Assembly (NCBI GenBank): GCA_020432595.1
Contig: JAGQGA010000365.1
Location: 1-5,922, forward strand
Direction of reading: 5' to 3'
Source of the DNA: Anaerolineales bacterium
Lineage (GTDB): Bacteria > Chloroflexota > Anaerolineae > Promineifilales > Promineifilaceae
Length of the DNA stretch: 5,922 bases
The translations under genes were made by a program, and so were the position numbers. Of this stretch, positions 1 through 4,894 are shown piece by piece. The stretch's first letter is position 1. Every line of letters begins with the position of its first letter. The notes beneath the pieces were generated by a model. It searched no databases. It saw only the letters and a list, made by a program, of their open reading frames with translations, and was not told the origin of the DNA.

Positions 1-1
1 G

Positions 2-1822
2 GCGGCTGGGGTTTGTTTCCACTCCATGCAGGCCATCGAGCCAGACAAGGTGGAATTGGCGGCGTATGAAGTGGAGAAACGGCCGTTTCCCCGCCGCGCC
101 CTCGCCATCCTCCTCGACAAACAAACCAGCCGCACCTACGAAGCCATCGTCAATCTGACCCACAACCAGGTTGAAAGCGTCAGCCACATTCCTGGTGTCA
201 AACCTGGCGTTTTGCTGGAAGAGATGGAAGAGGCCGAAGCCGTTATCAAGGCCAACCCCGAATTTCAGGCGGCGTTGCGGCGGCGAGGGATTACCGATTT
301 TGAGCGCGTGAGCGTTGACCCTTGGGCTCCTGGTTATTATGGCGACCCGCTGGAAGATAAACACCGCCTCAGTCGCGGTGTCCCCTACCTGAATGAGCAA
401 ATTGGCGACAACTTTTACGCCCGTCCCATCGAAAATCTGCTCGTTTTAATTGACATAAATAAGATGGAGGTGGTGCGGGTGGATGATTTTGCCCCTGTGC
501 CAGTGCCACAGGAATCGGCCGATTTTCTGACGGGTTTATCGTCCCGCACCGATGTCAAGCCGCTGGAAATTACCCAGCCAGAGGGGGTGAGTTTTACGGT
601 GGAGGGTTGGCAGATTCGCTGGCAAAAGTGGCAGATGCGGATTAGTTTTAATCATCGGGAAGGGTTGGTGCTGCATCAGGTGGGGTATGAGGATAACGGC
701 CGTTTACGCCCCATCCTCCATCGCGTCTCCCTGGCCGAAATGACTGTACCTTATGGCGACCCTGGCTTGTCCCAATACCGTAAAAATGCCTTTGATGCGG
801 GTGAATATGGGCTGGGCATGTTGACCAATTCGCTGGAACTGGGCTGCGATTGCCTGGGCGAGATTTATTATTTTGATGCCGATTTGGTCACGATCAATGG
901 GCAAGTGCGGACGATCAAAAACGCCATTTGCCTGCACGAGGAGGATGCCAGCCTGCTGTGGAAGCATGTGGATGTGCGAGCCAAGGGGGTAGCGGTGCGG
1001 CGGTCGCGGCGGCTGGTTGTGTCTTTTATTGCCACGGTGGGCAATTATGAGTATGGTTTTTACTGGTGTTTTTATCAGGATGGCAACATTCAGCTTGATG
1101 TGCGGCTGACGGGGATTTTGCAGACGGGAGCCTATGTGGAGGGGGATGTGCCGAGGTTTGGTTCGCGGTTAAACGGCCGTTTATATGCCCCTAACCACCA
1201 ACATTTCTTTTGCGTGCGCCTGCATACGGCCGTTGATGGCTCCCGCAACACCGTCGTCGAAACCGACACTCTGGCTGCTCCTGCCGATGAGTCCAATCCC
1301 CACGGCAACGCCTTTTACGCCCAAACCACTCCCCTGCGCCATGAGCAAGCCGCCCGACGCCTCATTGACCCCTTCGCCGCTCGCACCTGGAGCATCACCA
1401 ATCCCAACAGCCACAACAAAGTGGGGCAGCCCGTCGCCTACAAGCTCATCCCAGGCGAAAACAGCCTCCCCTTCGCCCAGCCCCACGCCTACATCAGCCA
1501 ACGAGCGGGGTATATGTTCAAACACCTGTGGGTGACACCCTATCACCCTAACGAAAAATACCCAGGCGGCGCATACCCCTATCAGTCCCCTGGCGGCAAT
1601 GGCTTGCCCCAATGGACGGCGCAGGATCGCTCGGTGGACAATGAGGATATTGTGGTTTGGTATGTGATGGGGCATACGCATGTGCCGCGCTTGGAAGATT
1701 GGCCGGTGATGCCGGTGGCAACGATTGGTTTCTGGCTCAAGCCCAGCGGCTTTTTCGCCCAAAGCCCAGCAATGGATGTGCCAGCCAGTCTGCCACACCA
1801 TTGCCATATGCCGGAACAATAG
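2..1822 (+). CDS. Copper-containing primary amine oxidase, 5' end cut by window edge
   Basis: Oxidises primary amines to aldehydes with release of ammonia and hydrogen peroxide, using copper and a topaquinone made from its own tyrosine. Residues are counted from the ATG at 26. The catalytic base is Asp257 (FDAGEYGLG), the topaquinone precursor is the first Tyr of NYEYGFYW (Tyr341, bases 1046-1048), and the copper ligands are His391 and His393 (HQH) and His552 (THVPR). These match Asp298, Tyr382, His431, His433 and His592 of the Arthrobacter globiformis enzyme with a constant offset of 40-41. Two small N-terminal domains (about 1-165) precede the large catalytic domain (about 182-590, opening with ITQPEG). 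The frame is open to base 2, the ATG at 26 has no ribosome binding site, and the offset implies about 30 more residues upstream, so the true start lies outside. Any signal peptide would be out of view. The substrate cannot be told; Ala255 replaces the gate tyrosine of the Arthrobacter enzyme. Confidence 0.95.
   Translation, partial: AAGVCFHSMQAIEPDKVELAAYEVEKRPFPRRALAILLDKQTSRTYEAIVNLTHNQVESVSHIPGVKPGVLLEEMEEAEAVIKANPEFQAALRRRGITDFERVSVDPWAPGYYGDPLEDKHRLSRGVPYLNEQIGDNFYARPIENLLVLIDINKMEVVRVDDFAPVPVPQESADFLTGLSSRTDVKPLEITQPEGVSFTVEGWQIRWQKWQMRISFNHREGLVLHQVGYEDNGRLRPILHRVSLAEMTVPYGDPGLSQYRKNAFDAGEYGLGMLTNSLELGCDCLGEIYYFDADLVTINGQVRTIKNAICLHEEDASLLWKHVDVRAKGVAVRRSRRLVVSFIATVGNYEYGFYWCFYQDGNIQLDVRLTGILQTGAYVEGDVPRFGSRLNGRLYAPNHQHFFCVRLHTAVDGSRNTVVETDTLAAPADESNPHGNAFYAQTTPLRHEQAARRLIDPFAARTWSITNPNSHNKVGQPVAYKLIPGENSLPFAQPHAYISQRAGYMFKHLWVTPYHPNEKYPGGAYPYQSPGGNGLPQWTAQDRSVDNEDIVVWYVMGHTHVPRLEDWPVMPVATIGFWLKPSGFFAQSPAMDVPASLPHHCHMPEQ
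77..88. repeat. Iterated palindrome copy 1, AAACGGCCGTTT
   Basis: A 12-base perfect palindrome in the amine oxidase gene, read as Lys-Arg-Pro-Phe. The 60 bases to the left have G 20, C 14; the 60 to the right have G 9, C 31. Confidence 0.7.
513..524. repeat. Variant palindrome AATCGGCCGATT
   Basis: A 12-base perfect palindrome sharing the CGGCCG core but with T/A in place of A/T beside it. The skew change here is weak (left G 21, C 11; right G 16, C 18). It may be a decayed or alternative form, or chance. Confidence 0.4.
695..704. repeat. Iterated palindrome copy 2, AACGGCCGTT
   Basis: Read as Asn-Gly-Arg-Leu in the amine oxidase gene, a different frame from copy 1. Left 60 bases G 23, C 6; right 60 bases G 12, C 24. 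Confidence 0.7.
1170..1183. repeat. Iterated palindrome copy 3, TAAACGGCCGTTTA
   Basis: The longest copy, a 14-base perfect palindrome in the amine oxidase gene. Left 60 bases G 28, C 9; right 60 bases G 12, C 21. Confidence 0.7.
1226..1233. repeat. Iterated palindrome copy 4, core ACGGCCGT only
   Basis: Read as Thr-Ala-Val in the third frame of the amine oxidase gene. It lies 43 bases after copy 3, inside a stretch that is already C-rich, and shows no skew flip of its own. Confidence 0.6.
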
Positions 1823-1831
1823 GGGCATTGT
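1816..1831. repeat. Short A+T-rich inverted repeat over the amine oxidase stop codon
   Basis: ACAAT and ATTGT flank a six-base AGGGGC spacer, and the TAG stop (1820-1822) sits inside. The arms extend to six bases if 1815 and 1832 are included. The stem is weak. It may add to transcription arrest at the convergent junction or be chance. Confidence 0.3.
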
Positions 1832-1833
1832 TT

Positions 1834-1877
1834 GTAGAGATTGGAGATTGTTTGAATCTCCAATCTCCAATCTCTAC
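1834..1877. terminator. Perfect 17-bp inverted repeat filling the convergent intergenic gap
   Basis: Bases 1834-1850 are the exact reverse complement of 1861-1877, with a ten-base loop. The right arm and loop hold a 7-base unit, AATCTCC, at 1855-1861 and 1862-1868, with a six-base partial copy at 1869-1874. The left arm can therefore also pair one unit inward (1838-1849 with 1855-1866, five-base loop). It ends directly against the stop codon of the flavoprotein gene (1878-1880) and begins 11 bases after the amine oxidase stop. The symmetrical position between two converging genes suggests a bidirectional terminator. Neither strand shows a clear U-tract after the stem, so it is not a textbook intrinsic terminator. 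It could equally be a copy of a dispersed intergenic repeat. Confidence 0.55.
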
Positions 1878-2855
1878 TTACTCCGAGCGCACCAAAGCGG
1901 CAGGGCGTTGGCGCAACAACTGTTCAGCCTCGGCCACAATCTGGCGCACAATGTGGCCGGCCGGTTCCTGCGAACCGATCAACCCAACCCCCAAGCCTGC
2001 ACTAATATCCACCACCTCTTTATCTTGTGCTTTGGCTCCTGCCTCCAACTCTTGCCGTAACGCAGCCTGTTGCTCACGAATCTCAGCCCCACGATTATCC
2101 CAAGTGGTATTAAACCGGTTTCGCAATACGCGGTCGGCAATGCCATCCGGGAAGGAAGCATCGCGCACCTGGTCGTAAACCGAGGTGCGGATGGTGTCGT
2201 CAGTCGTGGCGGCCAATACTGCTTGCTGTTCCCAGGCACCGCCACCCCACTCATCGCTGGCAACAAAGCGTGTCCCCAATGAGACACCCGATGCGCCTAA
2301 TATTAAGACCGCTGCCAGCCCCCGCCCATCTGCAATCCCACCTGCCGCCAGCACGGGAATATCGCCCACGCTATCCACGACGGCCGGCAGCAAAGCCAAC
2401 GTACTCGCCATTCCCGTATGCCCACCCGCTTCCGTTCCCTGGGCAATGATGGCATCTACACCCGCTTGGGCGGCACGCTTGGCCTGAGCCAAGCTTTGCA
2501 CCTGGGCAAAAACCCGCACCCCGCGTGCCTTAGCCGCCGCCACATAGGGGGTTGGGTCAGCAAAGGAATGGTTGATGACGGCAACTTGCTCATCCAGTGC
2601 CACCTGGACCAGATCGTCAATGTTGGGAAATGACGAGACGAAACCGACGCCAAACGGCCGTTCCGTCAAAGCGCGAGCAGCACGAATTTGCCCACGCAGC
2701 CAATCCGGCCCGCCGCCGCTGGTGCCGCCAATCATGCCGAAGCCACCCGCATTAGAAACGGCTGCGGCCAATGTCGCGGTTGCCGTACCACCCATGGGGG
2801 CATTCAAAATTGGGTGGGCAATACCCAGAAGATCGCACAAACGAGTATGAATCAT
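1878..2855 (-). CDS. Nitronate monooxygenase / 2-nitropropane dioxygenase-family FMN protein
   Basis: A 325-residue TIM-barrel flavoprotein. The family oxidises alkyl nitronates such as propionate 3-nitronate with FMN and oxygen; relatives include the enoyl-ACP reductase FabK and uncharacterised NAD(P)H-dependent flavin reductases. Seen here: the FMN-binding N-terminal part APMGGTATATLAAAVSNAGG (19-38) followed by GFGMIGG, GTEAGGH at 140-146 with the usual catalytic His at 146, AAGGIADGRG (170-179) for phosphate binding, and GTRF (194-197). The length is close to the class I family. The ATG at 2853-2855 starts the typical MIHTRLCDLLGI opening. An in-frame ATG at 2913-2915 would add 20 atypical residues and overlap the ATPase gene, so it was not used. 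The ribosome site is poor (AGAAAGAA very close to the ATG), and the gap to the preceding gene is 23 bases, so coupled translation is likely. It is the last gene of the operon. The exact reaction cannot be settled from sequence: FabK activity is not excluded. Confidence 0.88.
   Translation of the reverse strand: MIHTRLCDLLGIAHPILNAPMGGTATATLAAAVSNAGGFGMIGGTSGGGPDWLRGQIRAARALTERPFGVGFVSSFPNIDDLVQVALDEQVAVINHSFADPTPYVAAAKARGVRVFAQVQSLAQAKRAAQAGVDAIIAQGTEAGGHTGMASTLALLPAVVDSVGDIPVLAAGGIADGRGLAAVLILGASGVSLGTRFVASDEWGGGAWEQQAVLAATTDDTIRTSVYDQVRDASFPDGIADRVLRNRFNTTWDNRGAEIREQQAALRQELEAGAKAQDKEVVDISAGLGVGLIGSQEPAGHIVRQIVAEAEQLLRQRPAALVRSE
2653..2662. repeat. Iterated palindrome copy 5, AACGGCCGTT
   Basis: In the flavoprotein gene, read as Glu-Arg-Pro-Phe on the minus strand. 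The skew change is slight (left G 16, C 17; right G 17, C 25). Confidence 0.65.
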
Positions 2856-2878
2856 GGTTCTTTCTAATAGCAAAAGGT

Positions 2879-3877
2879 TTAACCGGTGGTCTTGACCAAA
2901 TGGCAAGCTACCCAATGGCCGGCCGACACTTCCGTAAACGCTGGCTCAACCTCATAGCAAACCGGCTCGGCCACTGGACAGCGGGTATTAAAATTGCAGC
3001 CCTGCGGCGGGTTGGCGGGGCTGGGCACATCTCCCTGCAGCACAATACGCTCCCGCCGCGCCTCAAACAGCGGGTCGGGAACGGGAACGGCCGAAAGTAG
3101 TGCCTTCGTATACGGGTGCAACGGGTTATAGTATAGACTGCGCCGATCCGTTAGCTCCACAATTTTGCCCAAATACATCACCGCAATCCGGTCGCTGATG
3201 TGGCGCACCATGCTCAGGTCATGGGCGATGAACAAGTAAGTTAGCCCCAACCGCTCTTGCAGTTCCTCTAACAAATTCACCACCTGCGCCTGAATAGATA
3301 CATCCAGCGCGGCAATGGGTTCATCACACACAATAAAATCGGGATTAATCGCCAAGGCGCGAGCGATACCCACCCGCTGCCGCTGCCCGCCGGAAAATTC
3401 ATGTGGGTAGCGGCTGATAAAGTGTGGGTTAAGGCCAACCAGATAGAGCAGCTCTTCAACCCGATCACGCCGCTCCGCGCCGCGTGCCAGCCCAAAGATG
3501 TCCAACGCCTCGCCAACGATGCTGCCTACCGTCATGCGGGGATTAAGAGAAGCATACGGGTCTTGAAAAATGAGCTGCATCCGCCGCCGTATCTGCCGCA
3601 TTTCTTCGCCGCGCAGCGTCGCTAAATTCTTGCCTTCCAGCATCACCTCCCCAGCGGTAGGTGGGTACACCTGCAAAATGGTGCGCCCGGTCGTGGATTT
3701 GCCGCAGCCGCTTTCGCCCACCAGCCCCAAGGTCTCACCCTGGTAAATATCAAAGCTCACGCCGTCTACAGCTTTGACATCCCCCACATGCCGCCGAAAA
3801 ACGCCCCGCGTGATGGGAAAATACTTCTTTAGGTCTTTGACCTGCACCAGCACCGAACGGTCATGCTGCTTGGACAT
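2879..3877 (-). CDS. dppF: Dipeptide/oligopeptide ABC transporter ATP-binding protein, DppF/OppF type
   Basis: One of two cytoplasmic ATPases that drive a peptide importer. The 332-residue product shows Walker [10 protein letters not shown] (54-62), Q-loop Gln105 in [10 protein letters not shown], signature [15 protein letters not shown] (161-175), Walker B FIVCDEP (181-187, catalytic Glu186), D-loop ALD (190-192) and H-loop His219 (IAHD). The C-terminal oligopeptide/dipeptide extension starts near [10 protein letters not shown] (252-261) and carries four cysteines (294, 300, 307, 325) in the arrangement reported to hold an iron-sulfur cluster in some Dpp/Opp ATPases. The start is the ATG at 3875-3877, nine bases after an AGGAG. 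An in-frame ATG at 3935-3937 would lengthen the overlap with the upstream gene to 77 bases and add atypical residues. The start overlaps the end of the DppD-type gene by 17 bases, so the pair is probably translated together. In Bacillus, YkfD is a related ATPase beside YkfC. Substrate specificity is set by proteins not in this window. Confidence 0.95.
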   Translation of the reverse strand: MSKQHDRSVLVQVKDLKKYFPITRGVFRRHVGDVKAVDGVSFDIYQGETLGLVGESGCGKSTTGRTILQVYPPTAGEVMLEGKNLATLRGEEMRQIRRRMQLIFQDPYASLNPRMTVGSIVGEALDIFGLARGAERRDRVEELLYLVGLNPHFISRYPHEFSGGQRQRVGIARALAINPDFIVCDEPIAALDVSIQAQVVNLLEELQERLGLTYLFIAHDLSMVRHISDRIAVMYLGKIVELTDRRSLYYNPLHPYTKALLSAVPVPDPLFEARRERIVLQGDVPSPANPPQGCNFNTRCPVAEPVCYEVEPAFTEVSAGHWVACHLVKTTG

Positions 3878-4865
3878 AGGTCCACACTCCTTTTGTCGCC
3901 TCTTTTTCCCAGCACGCAACCTGGTGATTGCGGCCAATGGTTTCTAAAACGGGGTTCTCGTCCAGACAACGTTGGGTTGCATAGCTGCATCGCGGGGCAA
4001 AGGGGCATCCGGCCGGCAAATGTGCCAGGTCGGGCGGCTGGCCGGGAATAGAAAACAGCTTCGTTCCCCGCTCTGAATCCAGTCGCGGCAGCGAGCCTAA
4101 TAAACCCAGGGTGTAGGGATGGCGCGGCGTGGTGTAGAGCGTTTCGACACGCGCATCTTCGATCACGTACCCGGCATACATCACCAGAACCCGCTGCGCC
4201 AACCGCGCCACAACGCCCAAATCATGGGTAATCCAAATCACAGCCATGCCGAGGGCTTCCTGCAACTGTTTTACCAAATCCGTGATTTGCGCCTGGATGG
4301 TGACATCCAAAGCCGTGGTAGGTTCGTCGGCAATCAGCAGCACGGGGTTGCAGGAAAGGGCCATAGCGATCATGGCTCGCTGGCGCATCCCACCAGAAAA
4401 TTGATGCGGATAGTCGTCTAATCTATCCTCGGCATTAGGAATACCGACCATGCTCAACAGTTCGGCTGCCCGTGTACGAGCTTGCTCTGAGTTTAGTCCC
4501 TGGTGCCGTTCCAGTGCCTCCATAATCTGAAAGCCAACCTTTAGCACCGGGTTGAGGGAGGTCATGGGGTCTTGGAAAACCATGGCAATTTCAGCCCCAC
4601 GGATTTGCTGCACCTCTATTTCGCTGAGCTTAAGCAGGTCACGGCCGTTAAAGATGACCTCACCCGCCACGATTTCGCCCGGCGGTTCGGGGATGAGCCG
4701 CATGACGGAGAGCATACTAACGCTTTTGCCGCTGCCGCTTTCGCCCACAATTCCCAGCGTTTCCCCCGTACCCAAGCTGTAGGTGATGCCATTGACCGCA
4801 CGCACAATCCCTTCTTCGGTGTTGAACTGCGTGGTCAGGTTGCGTATTTCTAGTAGATTTGCCAA
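3861..4865 (-). CDS. dppD: Dipeptide/oligopeptide ABC transporter ATP-binding protein, DppD/OppD type
   Basis: Partner ATPase of the DppF-type protein in a heterodimeric peptide importer. The 334 residues show Walker A GESGSGKS (41-48, Ser where DppF-type has ST), Q-loop Gln98 in [10 protein letters not shown], signature [15 protein letters not shown] (156-170, with the Met typical of OppD/DppD), Walker B VLLIADEP (175-182, Glu181), D-loop ALD (185-187) and H-loop His214 (ITHD). The C-terminal extension from about [10 protein letters not shown] (248-257) carries four cysteines (287, 293, 300, 318), the pattern linked to an iron-sulfur cluster in DppD homologues. The start is TTG (minus-strand read of 4863-4865): it follows a strong AAGGAGA and gives the conserved opening [11 protein letters not shown], and no ATG lies before the conserved region. 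It follows the peptidase gene by 29 bases. The signature and Walker differences show it is the D and not the F subunit; dipeptide versus oligopeptide use is unresolved. Confidence 0.95.
   Translation of the reverse strand: MANLLEIRNLTTQFNTEEGIVRAVNGITYSLGTGETLGIVGESGSGKSVSMLSVMRLIPEPPGEIVAGEVIFNGRDLLKLSEIEVQQIRGAEIAMVFQDPMTSLNPVLKVGFQIMEALERHQGLNSEQARTRAAELLSMVGIPNAEDRLDDYPHQFSGGMRQRAMIAMALSCNPVLLIADEPTTALDVTIQAQITDLVKQLQEALGMAVIWITHDLGVVARLAQRVLVMYAGYVIEDARVETLYTTPRHPYTLGLLGSLPRLDSERGTKLFSIPGQPPDLAHLPAGCPFAPRCSYATQRCLDENPVLETIGRNHQVACWEKEATKGVWTYVQAA
3887..3891 (-). promoter_or_regulatory. Ribosome binding site of the DppF-type gene
   Basis: On the minus strand AAAAGGAGTGTGGACCT precedes the ATG at 3875-3877. 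The AGGAG core lies nine bases before the ATG and inside the coding end of the DppD-type gene. It decides the start in favour of this ATG over the one at 3935-3937. Confidence 0.75.
4641..4648. repeat. Iterated palindrome copy 6, core ACGGCCGT only
   Basis: In the DppD-type gene, read as part of Asn-Gly-Arg. No skew flip around it (left G 13, C 18; right G 19, C 19). Confidence 0.6.
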
Positions 4866-4873
4866 GGTGAGTT

Positions 4874-4880
4874 TCTCCTT
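4874..4880 (-). promoter_or_regulatory. Ribosome binding site deciding the TTG start of the DppD-type gene
   Basis: AAGGAGA on the minus strand, in the 29-base gap after the peptidase stop. The GGAG lies nine bases before the TTG at 4863-4865. A strong site here supports a rare start codon where no ATG is available. Confidence 0.75.
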
Positions 4881-4894
4881 TTCACTTTCTGTGG

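Noticed and set aside
1181..1870. A 229-codon open frame on the minus strand opposite the amine oxidase
   Set aside because: It lies wholly antisense to a well-supported catalytic domain and its end runs into the intergenic hairpin. The product is rich in Gly, Val and His with no recognisable motif, and it is explained by the C-rich stretch of the true gene.
1834..1890. Canonical rho-independent terminator
   Set aside because: The stem is excellent but no run of T follows on either strand, so only a tentative bidirectional stop is claimed.
1657..2178. Open frame of 173 codons on the plus strand across the convergent junction
   Set aside because: It crosses the hairpin and runs antisense into the flavoprotein gene; the product is low-complexity and has no ribosome site.
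2856..2915. Longer start of the flavoprotein at 2915
   Set aside because: It would add 20 residues unlike the family and overlap the DppF-type gene by 37 bases; the ATG at 2855 gives the usual N-terminus.
1944..2930. GGCCGGCC octamers near 1954 and 2918 as part of the iterated palindrome family
   Set aside because: They share only the GGCC core, lack the A/T flanks and the skew flip, and two copies are not remarkable at this G+C.
3878..3937. Longer start of the DppF-type ATPase at 3937
   Set aside because: It would add basic, atypical residues and a 77-base overlap; the AGGAG fits the ATG at 3877.
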